Assembly (NCBI GenBank): GCA_024347235.1
Contig: AP025283.1
Span: forward strand, 1,488,001 to 1,552,000
Direction: 5' to 3'
Source of the DNA: Aliamphritea spongicola
GTDB taxonomy: Bacteria; Pseudomonadota; Gammaproteobacteria; Pseudomonadales; Balneatricaceae
Length of the DNA stretch: 64,000 bases
The translations under genes were made by a program, and so were the position numbers. Shown piece by piece: positions 51,557-60,964 of the stretch (the first letter of the stretch is position 1; every line of letters begins with the position of its first letter). Below the pieces are notes generated by a model. The model was not told where the DNA came from, ran no database searches, and was given only the letters and a program-made list of their open reading frames with translations.

Positions 51557-51574
51557 GAATGTCGGGAGTGAACG

Positions 51575-52509
51575 ATGCGGGTAACCCTTGAACAGTGGCG
51601 TATGCTCAAAGCCGTGGTGGACCATGGCGGCTTCGCCCACGCGGCTGCAGCGGTACATAAAAGCCAGTCGAGCATTAACCACGCAATTCATAAAATGGAA
51701 GATCAGCTGGGGTGAAGTTACTGCAGGTAAAGGGCCGTAAGGCTTACCTTACCGATGCCGGTCACCTGTTGCTGCGCCGTGCAGAAGGGTTGCTGGACAG
51801 CGCTCAGCACATTGATGATCTGGCCCGCAGCCTCTCCGCCGGGGAAGAGCCGGAAATCGGCCTGGCGATCGATCAGATCATGCCCGCTGTGTATATCACT
51901 GAAGTGCTGGAACAGTTTGCCAGCGAGTATCCGAATACCCGCGTACAGCTTTATGAGACGGTGTTGTCCGGCGCCCGGGAAGCGCTGGAAGAAGGGGCGG
52001 TGGATCTGGCCATTGCCGGTGCCGGAATGGCGGGGTATCTCTCAGAACCCATGACCGGAATTGACTTTATCGCAGTGGCCTCGGTGAATCATGAGCTGTG
52101 CAATATGGGGCCGCTGAACATGGATGATTTACGTAATCACCGGCAGATTGTGACCCGTGACTCAGCCCTGCAGGATAAGGTGGACTCCGGCTGGCTTAAA
52201 GCGGAGCAGCGCTGGACGGTGAGTAACCTGAGCACCGCGGTGGCAATGGTACAGCGGGGGTAGGGTTTGCCTGGCTGCCGATGACCAGAGTTGGCCCGTT
52301 AATCCTCAGTGATGAGCTACGGGTGTTGCCACTGGCCAAGGGGCGATCCGCAGTGCCACGCTGCAGATGTACTACGCTCAGGGTGAACAGAGTGGCCCGG
52401 GGTGATGCGGTTGGCGGAATTGCTGAAAGAATTCTGCGTCATGCAGTGTCCGAAATACGATGTGCCGATGCGTGCTCAGATTCTCGAACGGGTAAACAAA
52501 GACGAATAA
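51575..52509 (+). CDS. LysR-family transcriptional regulator (at least three frameshifts)
   Basis: LTTR with an N-terminal HTH (VTLEQWRMLKAVVDHGGF, HAAAAVHKSQSSINHAIHKM). The frame breaks just after EDQLG near 51712. The effector domain starts after PEIGLAIDQIMPAVYITEVL and includes VDLAIAGAGMAGYLSE. Two more losses lie near 52343 and 52405; the repaired tail reads IRSATLQMYYAQGEQSGPG and MRLAELLKEFC, ending VNKDE at 52509. About 312 residues. It is divergent from pirin, and such pairs are common; it likely controls pirin through the paired ATTCG/CGAAT sites. Confidence 0.83.
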
Positions 52510-52654
52510 ACGGCTTTAAGTTCTGTTTATTAGAAAGGTTTGTGCGAATTTTCGTGATTTTGTTTCCTTTAAAACAAACTAATATGAATTCCATCACAAC
52601 ATGTTCAGACTATGCAGACGGTTTCATCAGGCTGCATTCACAGAGGATACGACG

Positions 52655-53653
52655 ATGGGATTACTGATAAACGGCAGCTGGCACGATGAATGGTACGACA
52701 CCTCCGGCGACGGCGAGTTTGTCCGGGAAGATGCCGGATTCCGCCACTGGATTACCCCGGATGGCAGCCCGGGTATCAGCGGCGCAGACGGTTTTGCGGC
52801 GGAAGACGGCCGTTATCATCTGTATGTATCCCTGGCCTGCCCGTGGGCACACCGCACACTGATTTTCAGGCACCTTAAGGGGCTTGAAGATCTGATCAGT
52901 GTATCCGTGGTCAGCCCGGACATGCAGGAACATGGCTGGACCTTCGATAAAGCCAGCGGCTCAGACGGTGACGCCCTGTACAACTCAGAGTACATGCATC
53001 AGATTTATACCCGGGCCAAAGCGGATTACACCGGCCGGGTAACGGTACCTGTACTGTGGGATAAACAGCGGGAAACCATCGTCAGCAATGAATCTTCAGA
53101 AATCATCCGCATGTTCAATTCTGCCTTTAATCACCTGACCGGCAATGAACTGGACTTCTTCCCACAGGACCTGCAAAGCGCAATTGAAACCGCTAATGAA
53201 TGGGTTTACAGGGATATCAATAACGGTGTTTACCGGGCAGGTTTTGCCACCACCCAGGCGGCCTATGAACACAATGTGCTGGACCTGTTCAGTGCACTGG
53301 ACCGGTTGGAAAACATACTCAGCGAGCAGCGTTATATCGCCGGAGACCGGATTACCGAAGCCGACTGGCGGGCGTTTACCACACTGCTGCGCTTCGATGC
53401 GGTCTACCACGGGCACTTCAAGTGTAACCTGCGTCAGCTGCGTGAATACCCGAATATCAGCGGCTATGTGCGTGAGCTGTATCAGCAGAGTAATGTGGCA
53501 GCGACCTGTAATTTCGAACACATTAAACGCCATTATTATTACAGCCACACGGGGATAAACCCGACCCGGGTTATTCCGTTGGGGCCGGTGCTGACTTTGA
53601 TCAGCCCCACGGCCGCGGATAAATTCCTCCGCCGGCTTTGCAACCTGAACTGA
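52655..53653 (+). CDS. Glutathionyl-hydroquinone reductase (Xi-class GST, YqjG type)
   Basis: Reduces glutathionyl-hydroquinones with glutathione. Intact, about 332 residues. The catalytic cysteine is in LYVSLACPWAHRTLIFR (the CPWA motif). The N-terminal extension with GEFVREDAGFRHWITPDG, VPVLWDKQRETIVSNESSEI and the late YHGHFKCNLRQLREYPNI with HIKRHYYYSH are hallmarks of this class. ATG 52655 is favoured over an in-frame ATG 18 codons earlier, because it gives the standard N-terminus. Confidence 0.9.
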   Translation: MGLLINGSWHDEWYDTSGDGEFVREDAGFRHWITPDGSPGISGADGFAAEDGRYHLYVSLACPWAHRTLIFRHLKGLEDLISVSVVSPDMQEHGWTFDKASGSDGDALYNSEYMHQIYTRAKADYTGRVTVPVLWDKQRETIVSNESSEIIRMFNSAFNHLTGNELDFFPQDLQSAIETANEWVYRDINNGVYRAGFATTQAAYEHNVLDLFSALDRLENILSEQRYIAGDRITEADWRAFTTLLRFDAVYHGHFKCNLRQLREYPNISGYVRELYQQSNVAATCNFEHIKRHYYYSHTGINPTRVIPLGPVLTLISPTAADKFLRRLCNLN

Positions 53654-53706
53654 TCACGTATACTGGCCTCTTTATGCAGCGGGCATGAGTTTAAAGAGGA
53701 GTACGG

Positions 53707-55666
53707 ATGATGGACACGCAGGGAGCGTTACAGCACTATTTTGGTTTTGATCAGTTCCGCCCCGGGCAGCAGCAGACGGTCGATCAGCTGTTGCAGGGGC
53801 ATTCCAGCCTGGCAATATTCCCCACCGGTTCCGGCAAATCACTGTGTTATCAGCTCAGTGCGCTACAACTGCCGCACCTGACGCTGGTGGTATCCCCTTG
53901 CTGGCCCTGATGAAGGATCAGCTGGAGTTCCTGCACAGCAAAGGCATTCCCGCCGCCCGCATTGATTCGGGCATGACCTTTGAAGAAAACCGTCAGGTGA
54001 TGGCGGATGCCCGCAGCGGCAAGCTGAAAATCCTCATGGTATCCGTTGAGCGTTTTAAGAATGAGCGTTTTCGCCAGTTCATCGCCGGCATTCCTCTGTC
54101 GATGCTGGTGGTGGACGAAGCCCACTGTATTTCCGAGTGGGGGCATAACTTCCGGCCGGACTATCTGAAACTGCCAGTATACTGTGAAACCCTGAATATC
54201 CCGCTGGTTCTGTTGCTGACAGCAACCGCCACCGAACAGGTTAAGGCAGATATGGCCGCCAAGTTTGCCATTCAGCCTGAACATATTGTGCAGACCGGTT
54301 TTTACCGGCCGAATCTGGATCTCAGTGTCTGGGCTGTCGCTGAGCAGCAGCGTAACGGCCGCCTGCTTGAGGCCCTGCAACAAGCACCTGCTGCGGCTGT
54401 TGTCTATGTAACCCTGCAGCAAACCGCTGAAAAAGTCGCTGAGTTCTTGCAGCAAAGTGGCCTGAATGCCGCCGCCTACCATGCAGGTTTTAAAGACGAG
54501 CAGCGCCAGCAGGTGCAGGATGACTTCATGGCCGGCCGGGTACAGGTGGTGGTCGCCACCATTGCCTTCGGCATGGGGGTGGATAAATCTGATATCCGCT
54601 GCGTGGTGCATTACGACCTGCCTAAATCCGTTGAAAACTACAGCCAGGAAATCGGCCGTGCTGGCCGTGATGGTGCGCCATCTAACTGCATCGCACTGGG
54701 GAATCTGGATGGTATCAATACCGTTGAGAACTTCGTTTATGGCGATACCCCAGAGCCGGAAGGCATTCGCTATGTACTGCAGGACATAGCAGACAATATA
54801 AACCCGGAAGGCAACTGGGAAGTGCAGCTGCTGGCGCTGTCGAACAGCAGTAACATTCGCCAGCTGACCCTGAAAACCCTGCTGGTACAGCTGGAACTGC
54901 TTGAGGTTATTCAGGCTAAATCCGTCTATTTCGCCGAATTTAAATACAAGTTCCTGCAGGATAAACAACAGATACTTAATCGCTTTGAAGGTGAACGGCG
55001 GGCGTTCCTGCAGGCTCTGTTTGCCCATACCCAGTTCAAGCGAGTCTGGGGTGAACTGGATATGCAGACCTTACTGCAAAGCTATGGTGGCGACCGGGAC
55101 CGGGCGGTGAAGGCACTGGAATACCTCAGTGAGCAACAGTTAATTGAACTGCAGAGCCGGGGTGTGACGGAAGTCTTTGGGGTAAACCAACAGGCCCTGT
55201 TACAGCCACAGCTGGCGGATGAGCTGCAGCACTATTTTGCAGAAAAAGAGCAAAAGGAAATCGCCAGAATTGCCGCGCTGGTGGGGTTCTTCGAAGAAAC
55301 CCGCTGCCTGAGCCATCAGCTGGCGGAGTACTTCGCCGATCACCAAGCCCCACGCAGTGTGGCCACTGCTCCGTATGCCGGGGAGAGCCGGCCAAGCTGA
55401 GCCGTTCACGGCAAGTGAACTGGCCGGGAGAAGCTCAGTTAGCTGAATGGTTACAGGCGCTAGCGGATAAGCTTGCCGCAAACAGCCAGACGAATCAGGC
55501 TTTATCAGTCCCGCTGGCCTGCCGCTTTCTGGCGGGCATCAGCGTACCGGTGTGGACCAAGATTAAAGTACGGCAATTACCAGGTTATGCCAGTTGTGAA
55601 GATATGCGCTATGCAGAAATTGCTGAGCGGGTACAGGGTATTGTGGCTGAGATGCAGATGGGCTGA
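53707..55666 (+). CDS. RecQ-family ATP-dependent DNA helicase (two frameshifts)
   Basis: 3'-5' DNA helicase of the RecQ family. Motifs: [18 protein letters not shown] (motif 0), [14 protein letters not shown] (Walker A), [19 protein letters not shown] (DEAH plus aromatic loop), [24 protein letters not shown] and [11 protein letters not shown] lost C near 53897 divides the first motif block from LLALMKDQL. Near 55355 another loss hides a cysteine cluster (CGHCSVC), part of the RQC zinc site. The repaired protein is about 653 residues and ends [15 protein letters not shown] see no clear HRDC domain. It is a RecQ paralogue of the shorter bacterial type; whether it is the main RecQ is not decidable here. 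Confidence 0.87.
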
Positions 55667-55690
55667 AGTGTTGGATTTATGGCGAGCAAT

Positions 55691-55717
55691 AATAAACCCG
55701 GCGTGTGCCGGGGTTAT
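55691..55717 (+). terminator. Terminator hairpin after recQ, copy 1 of a duplicated element
   Basis: ATAAACCCGGC pairs with GCCGGGGTTAT (one G-U) around GTGT. It is 25 bases after the RecQ stop. The 19-base core AAACCCGGCGTGTGCCGGG (55694-55712) recurs exactly at 57954-57972. Confidence 0.75.
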
Positions 55718-55811
55718 TAGAGCTTACTGATGTTTAAAGTTTCTTTATTGGGTTCGGAAGTATGGTATCCAAGGCTATTTCAAGCAGAACCCGTTTAGGC
55801 TAGGGAATAAG

Positions 55812-56703
55812 TTAAACATCATCCGCCGTGGAAAAGACGATGGCCATGCGTTTAACAAAGGCTGGAAACTGTTCATGATAACCTTTCCAGTCAGCATATT
55901 TTTCAAGTTTAATTTCATTAGGCAATGTACTGATTAAGCCGAATACTGCATGTGTTCCCTGGGTTTCGAATGCTTCTCGGATCGGGATTGCTACTGCATC
56001 TCTTAGATCTTTGAGCATCTGAAGATATTCAGTCATAGCCGGTAAACTATTGTTTGGCATATGTGCTTCGATAACATAGTTTGGCTTCCAGCTTTTATCA
56101 TTTCCAGGATTTGAATTACTCCTAGAAAATTTGTGTCTTGGCGTGTGTCAGCAAAAAGAACTCGCGATCGTTGTACATATCTGCTGAAAAGGCCACTTTT
56201 ACATCTGGTACCCAGTATATTGATGTAGCAACACCATCACCGGGAACAGTATGAAAAACCTCAACTATTTTTCCACCTAAATCCAGAGATATTGTATCTG
56301 AAAACTCAACATCAACTTCTGGAACTGGCATAACCATGGTTGTTGCAAAAATATCTTTACAGTTAACATGGCATACAACCCGAGCATTTTTAAAAACACC
56401 GGTACCACCAACATGGTCAAAATGTTCATGGCTAAGACCAACATAGGTCACCGGTAGATTAGTTATCTTGGCAATTTCTTTCTTAAGCTCTTGAGCGCGC
56501 TCTTTACTTGCCGTGTCCGTGACCAGAACACCTTCATTACCGATAACTATTAGGCTCGAGTAGAATCCTGCAAAATATTGATACACTCCATCAGCAACTT
56601 TGGTCATTTGTGGTGGTAATGGTTTGAATTCTTGCGCATGAAGTGTGCCTCCATTTATGAAAATAATCATCAATACAAGCCGTGCGAAAATATCTCTCAT
56701 CAT
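55812..56703 (-). CDS. Secreted metallo-beta-lactamase-fold hydrolase (one frameshift)
   Basis: MBL-fold metallohydrolase with a signal peptide (MMRDIFARLVLMIIFINGGT ending LHA-QE). The zinc motif is LSHEHFDHVGG (HxHxDH, about residues 107-117); HTVPGDG and VKVAFSADMYND give further ligands. One base is missing near 56128; repaired, it continues FSRSNSNPGND, SWKPNYVIEAHMPNN and a helical end. AAGGAG precedes ATG 56703. About 297 residues. Substrate unknown. It is AT-rich compared with neighbours and divergent from a LysR gene, a pair that appears to have been inserted between recQ and the transaminase gene. Confidence 0.8.
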
Positions 56704-56774
56704 TATCTCCTTAACTGGTAATTGCATGAATTCTATAATTTTGGCAATGTATAAAAATTCACATTTAAGTGATA

Positions 56775-57692
56775 ATGTATATGTCTAAATTTAATATAAT
56801 GGATGTGGATCTAAAGCTTCTTACGATCTTCAATGCAGTTTATGAGGAAGGCTCTATTTCCAAAGGGGCTAAGAGGCTAAGTTTAAGTCAGCCTGTAGTT
56901 AGTCATTCGTTGGACCGTTTACGCCTCGCTTTTAATGATCCGCTGTTTGTTCGTGCTGGACGAACAATTGTTCCAACTGAAAGAGCCAAAAATCTTGCTA
57001 CAGATATTTGTGAACTGATTGATAAATTGTTAGGCCTTGCAGTGCCTGAAGTTATAGATTTAGCTGAAATTGACACTTTGTTTTGCCTTTCTGCTAATGA
57101 TTTCGAGAGACAATTCTTTGCGCCCTATATTCTGGGGCGGATGTTAAACGAGGCACCAAATGCGAAATTACGCCTTGTATCAACAAAAGATAATTTTATT
57201 GAAGACCTTCGAACCCGCGAGTGTGATATTGTTCTTTCGCCCTTGACTCCGCCTGGTCATCTCGACATTTATAGTGTTCCTTTATTCGAAGATCATTCAA
57301 TGTTCTTCTTTGATCCGTCAGAAATTACCGCGAGTGAAGTTTTGTCTAATTATCTAAATTTGGAACACGCTGTTGTTCGGTTTGGTATTCCTGAAACCCA
57401 GATTTCAGACAGGATTTATCAAGAGCTTGGTATAGATCGTAAAGTGAAGCTAGAAGTACCTAGCTTTGAGGCTTTGCCAGCTATGATGCGGGGTACATCT
57501 TTGGTGGCCACGTTACCATCCAGTTTGAAAAATAGTTTGTTTTCTGATTTTGGATCAGTGCCATTACCTTTTGATTTTCCTAAAGTTAAATTTAATATGA
57601 TTTGGCATAAAACTACCCATTCTTCACCGGTACACCAGTGGTTTAGAGCTTTAATTAGCTCGGTGATAACTGCTTCTTCTGATAAGGCGTAA
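56775..57692 (+). CDS. LysR-family transcriptional regulator (AT-rich)
   Basis: Intact LTTR, about 305 residues. The HTH reads LKLLTIFNAVYEEGSISKGA, then LSLSQPVVSHSLDRLRLAFN, of the NodD/LeuO-like type with DPLFVRAGRTIVPT. The effector domain has TRECDIVLSPLTPPGHLDIY. ATG 56775 or 56781 are both reasonable. Codon use is AT-rich, like the divergent MBL gene 72 bases away, which it probably regulates. Unlike most genes here it has no frame error. Confidence 0.85.
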   Translation: MYMSKFNIMDVDLKLLTIFNAVYEEGSISKGAKRLSLSQPVVSHSLDRLRLAFNDPLFVRAGRTIVPTERAKNLATDICELIDKLLGLAVPEVIDLAEIDTLFCLSANDFERQFFAPYILGRMLNEAPNAKLRLVSTKDNFIEDLRTRECDIVLSPLTPPGHLDIYSVPLFEDHSMFFFDPSEITASEVLSNYLNLEHAVVRFGIPETQISDRIYQELGIDRKVKLEVPSFEALPAMMRGTSLVATLPSSLKNSLFSDFGSVPLPFDFPKVKFNMIWHKTTHSSPVHQWFRALISSVITASSDKA

Positions 57693-57951
57693 TCCCGGTT
57701 GTTATCTGGTGGTATTGTCAGTTTAGTTTTGAGCTGAAAAACGGTATTGATTCACATCTTGTTTTTACATTTAGATACTGATTAAGAGATCACATAACGA
57801 GATTTACTTCTTTTACATATTTGATTATTCAAATATTTGTATTACCCAAGAAAGAAGTGAGTATTGCATTAACTATACTCCTTTTATAGATCCTTGATAA
57901 ATTGCCTATTTGGCTTCAGTAGCCCCGGTTATTAGCCAAATGACAGGCAAT
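57693..57951. other. AT-rich intergenic region ending in a large hairpin
   Basis: No gene. At 57901-57951 lies a long imperfect hairpin: ATTGCCT plus ATTTGGCT (57901-57915) pairs with AGCCAAAT (57934-57941), a 3-base bulge and AGGCAAT (57945-57951). Its loop holds GGTTATTAG, which also follows terminator copy 1. The hairpin abuts terminator copy 2 and may mark the right edge of an insertion. Confidence 0.55.
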
Positions 57952-57977
57952 AAAAACCCGGCGTGTGCCGGGTTTTT
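57952..57977 (-). terminator. Bidirectional terminator, copy 2 of a duplicated element
   Basis: AAAAACCCGGC (57952-57962) pairs perfectly with GCCGGGTTTTT (57967-57977) around GTGT, with A/T runs on both sides. It ends the transaminase transcript coming from the right. Confidence 0.92.
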
Positions 57978-58001
57978 GAGTTGTTTACTAAAGCTTTTGG
58001 C

Positions 58002-58865
58002 TTAGTAGTCGAACTTAGACGCAGAGTAGATTGCGAAAGCTTTTTCCCAGATCTCGCCAACTTCGCCGTTACCTACTGGCTTACCGTCCAATTTAGTAAC
58101 AGGTGCGATTTCTTTAGAAGAGCTGGTGATCCACAGTTCGTCAGCGTTGCGAACTTCGTCCATTGTTACTGTACGTTCTTCGATCTTCAGGGAACCGTCA
58201 GCTTTGATGCTGTCGATGATGATGCGACGGGTGATACCCGGCAGAATCTGGTTGTCCTGAATCGGAGTGATGATCACGCCGTCTTTAACGATGAAAGCGT
58301 TGCAAGAGCTGCCTTCAGTCACTTCGTTGTTCGCGTTGTACAGCAGTGCTTCGTCGCTACCGGTAGAGTAGCCTTCCTGGAAGTGCATTACGTTGCCCAG
58401 CAGTGCAGTGGACTTAATGTGGCAACGCTGCCAGCGCAGGTCTTCGGTGCTTACCAGGCTGTACTGGGTAACTTTAGTGCGGTCAACCGGCTCAGGATCT
58501 TTGATCGCGAAGCAGAAGCAGAATACGGTTGGTTCAACACCTTCCGGATAAGGGTGGTAACGCTTAACGTCGGTACCGCGGGAAATGTGAACGTAAACGC
58601 CCAGGTTTTCACCGATGTCGCTGTTACGTGCAACCAGATCGTCCAGCAGTTCTTTCCAGCCTTCGATGGTGTTGCTGTTTTTGATCTCGATAGCCGCCAG
58701 GCCATCAGCCATACGGTTAAGATGAGGCATCAGACCTACTGACTTGCCGCCATAGTACGGGATAACTTCATAGATACCGTCACCAAACAGGAAACCACGG
58801 TCCAGTGGAGAAATGCGGGCTTCTGCCAGTGGCAGGTATTCACCGTTTAAGTACGCAATGCTCAT
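58002..58865 (-). CDS. dat: D-amino-acid transaminase (class IV aminotransferase)
   Basis: PLP-dependent fold-type IV aminotransferase, intact, 287 residues. MSIAYLNGEYLPLAEARISP then LDRGFLFGDGIYEVI is the family N-terminus. The catalytic lysine is in RCHIKSTALLGNV; EGSSCNAFIV and LPGITRRIIID bind PLP phosphate. Interconverts D-amino acids and 2-oxo acids, e.g. D-alanine to D-glutamate; closely related enzymes act on branched-chain L-amino acids, so specificity is inferred. ATG 58865 is chosen for GAGGAAAAG before it; in-frame ATGs further up are in the leader. Confidence 0.85.
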   Translation of the reverse strand: MSIAYLNGEYLPLAEARISPLDRGFLFGDGIYEVIPYYGGKSVGLMPHLNRMADGLAAIEIKNSNTIEGWKELLDDLVARNSDIGENLGVYVHISRGTDVKRYHPYPEGVEPTVFCFCFAIKDPEPVDRTKVTQYSLVSTEDLRWQRCHIKSTALLGNVMHFQEGYSTGSDEALLYNANNEVTEGSSCNAFIVKDGVIITPIQDNQILPGITRRIIIDSIKADGSLKIEERTVTMDEVRNADELWITSSSKEIAPVTKLDGKPVGNGEVGEIWEKAFAIYSASKFDY

Positions 58866-59397
58866 TTTAACTTTTCCTCTCAAACTATAATTCTGTGGGG
58901 GCATATCCCCGCCGACCTTCCTGTGGGTAAGGTCTGCCAACGTCCTGACACGTTTTAAGGGTTACGCCTGGATAAACCTGGCAAAGGCAAGTACCAGCTA
59001 GCTATCAACCAGCTAAATTGCTCAAGCATTACGCGGTCCGGGACTCCTCACTGCCTCTCGGCAATCCGGGATCACTGTGCAATTGCGGCCTTAACAGGTT
59101 GCGTCAGACACTGACGCCTCCTAAGTGATTCTGTAGGCATGTGGTCGTGAGACGACGGGAAATGAACAGCTACAGATCAGGGCAGTGTTCGGCTTAGCTT
59201 GTGGCTGTATACCGAAGGCAAAGCTGCCATCATACTTTTGAGTGCGCAGCAGTGTGTTTGAAAAACGGATTGCTTTCAATAGGTAAAAATATTTCAGAAT
59301 ATAATGCTGTCAGTGGGTGTTTTTAGAATTTTATTCTGCTGCCTGAGCAAGTTTAGAGAAAACGCCTGTTGAAAATTCACTGATTTGCTGTCTGCTA
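58866..59397 (-). other. Long structured leader/intergenic region upstream of the transaminase gene
   Basis: 532 bases without a gene. Read toward the transaminase, it has several stems (GCGTCAG-TG-CTGACGC near 59100-59125; TGCC-GAGA-GGCA near 59075; a TCCCGGA direct repeat near 59040 and 59085) and at least four AGGA-containing single-stranded candidates (near 59120, 59045, 58955, 58920). The left part next to the LysR stop is AT-rich. It could be a regulated leader or contain a small RNA; no known riboswitch class was recognised. Confidence 0.4.
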
Positions 59398-60291
59398 TCA
59401 GGCCGTCTGAATGCCATCCGTCATGATCTCCCGGCTACTGTTGGCAAGTAGCTGTGGCAGGATGCGATCGTCGTCTAACCGCCAGCTGCAATTAAAACTC
59501 AGAGCAGGGGCTGCCTGATCAATGTTCAGTTCAATCAGCTGTTGGTCGTCCAGCATCTGGCGCACAATTGGCTCGGGCATCAGGGCGACGCCGATTCCCT
59601 GTGCAACCATTGTCAGCAGGCTGGCCACCGAGCTGCAGGTATGAAATACCGGGGCATCTTCATAAAAGGCTGAAATAGCTGTTGCAGGTAATCCCAGGGG
59701 CGGGTTTCCCGGGGAAGCTGAGTACCGGATAGTTCACCAGATCAGCAACAGACTGGATGCTGGCGTCACCGATTAATCCGGGTGCCGCGACCCAGCACTG
59801 TGGATAGCTGCATAAGGGTTCGCTGACCAGTTCGGGAATGTCGTTCTGATCCGACACCATAAGGGCCAGATCCAGCTGGCAGTTTGTCAGCTGTTTGACC
59901 AGGGTGGGAGATACGTCACTGATCAGCTCGAATGACATCAGTGGGTACTGCGCCTGCCAGTGCCGCAACAGCGGTGACAGCCAAAGGTGTGCCAGGGTGT
60001 CGGCAATGCCGATACGCAGGTTACCTTTTTCCGGTGCGTCTTCACGAATCTGCTGCTTCATTTCCTGGCTGATGGCGATCAGCTTTTCTGCATAGGGCAG
60101 TAGCTGTACGCCCCGGGGCTTAACCGGGTACCGCTTTTGTCACGGATAAACAGCTGGGCACCCAGTTCGTTTTCCAGCGCGGTAATCCGGGCCGAGATTG
60201 CTGGCTGGGTGGCGTGCAGATGCTGAGCTGCCGCATGGAAGCTGCCAAGCCGGGCAATTTTAACGAAGGTGTTCAGGTTGCGTATGCGCAT
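59398..60291 (-). CDS. LysR-family transcriptional regulator (frameshifted)
   Basis: LTTR. HTH: RIRNLNTFVKIARLGSFHAA, AQHLHATQPAISARITALEN, then LGAQLFIRDKSGTR. A lost base near 60122 leads to a frame with VQLLPYAEKLIAISQEMKQQ. The effector domain includes LRIGIADTLAHLWLSPLLRH. A second loss near 59700-59680 precedes DYLQQLFQPFYEDAPVFHT, and the end is SREIMTDGIQTA. About 298 residues. Target unknown; it is divergent from the GNAT gene at 60398, and the gap carries CAGACAGAT (60307-60315) / ATCTGTCTG (60356-60364) as possible half-sites. Confidence 0.8.
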
Positions 60292-60397
60292 GATTATCCA
60301 GTAAATCAGACAGATGACCGGCAGTATGCCATTATCATCAAATTGTTAGAAGCTAATCTGTCTGTAACTGATGTTGATTTGAGCGGGGTGTAAAGGA

Positions 60398-60883
60398 ATG
60401 ACCAGACTGACCATACGTGATGCAGAGCGAAAAGATGCCGGAATGATTTTGGGGTTTATCCGGGATCTGGCGCGTTACGAAAAGGCAGAGGGGTGTGTAT
60501 TAACCGATGAGGCGCAACTGGCAGAAAGCCTGTTCGGTGACGGTGCAAATGCTGCGGGGATTATATGTCTGGCAGATGATCAGCCGATAGGATTCGCCGT
60601 GTATTTTTATAACTACTCGACCTGGCTGGGCAGAAAGGGATTATATCTGGAAGACTTGTATGTTACGCCTGAAGCCCGGGGAACCGGTGCCGGTAAGCTG
60701 TTGCTGAAACATTTAGGCAAGCTGGCAGTGGCTGAAGGCTGTGGCCGTTTTGAGTGGTCAGTCCTGGACTGGAATACCCCGGCAATTGATTTTTATGAAT
60801 CCATCGGCGCGGTCGCTCAGAGTGAGTGGGTTGGTTACCGGCTGGAAGGAGAGGGGCTTAAGCGGTTTGCTGAAGCGCAATGA
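60398..60883 (+). CDS. GNAT-family acetyltransferase, polyamine/thialysine N-acetyltransferase-like
   Basis: Intact, 161 residues. RDAERKDAGMILGFIRDLAR at the N-terminus and FAVYFYNYSTWLGRKGLYLE then DLYVTPEARGTGAGKLLL closely resemble the eukaryotic-type spermidine/spermine and thialysine acetyltransferase group; FEWSVLDWNTPAIDFYESIG is the matching C-terminal strand and helix. The substrate is therefore probably a diamine or lysine analogue, by family resemblance. Ends at a strong terminator. Confidence 0.85.
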   Translation: MTRLTIRDAERKDAGMILGFIRDLARYEKAEGCVLTDEAQLAESLFGDGANAAGIICLADDQPIGFAVYFYNYSTWLGRKGLYLEDLYVTPEARGTGAGKLLLKHLGKLAVAEGCGRFEWSVLDWNTPAIDFYESIGAVAQSEWVGYRLEGEGLKRFAEAQ

Positions 60884-60916
60884 ACGGTTTACCGCTCTGA
60901 AAGGGGCAAAGAACTG

Positions 60917-60946
60917 AAAAAGGCAGCGGATTAGCTGCCTTTTTAT
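60917..60946 (+). terminator. Rho-independent bidirectional terminator
   Basis: AAAAAGGCAGC (60917-60927) and GCTGCCTTTTT (60934-60944), perfect 11-bp stem with a 6-base loop. Lies between the convergent GNAT and gamma-butyrobetaine hydroxylase genes. Confidence 0.93.
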
Positions 60947-60964
60947 GTTTGCTGATCCGTGGGA

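Noticed and set aside
53850..55028. 392-codon open frame on the minus strand
   Set aside because: Antisense shadow of recQ; recQ shows all helicase motifs while this frame shows none.
55440..55666. Separate small gene after recQ
   Set aside because: It is the frameshifted C-terminal part of recQ, joined through the CGHCSVC zinc-site segment.
57963..58742. 259-codon open frame on the plus strand
   Set aside because: It is the complement of the intact, well conserved D-amino-acid transaminase; its own translation has no family signature and is rich in unlikely residues.
58866..59397. tmRNA, RNase P RNA or 6S RNA upstream of the transaminase gene
   Set aside because: None of the conserved core sequences of these RNAs is present on either strand.
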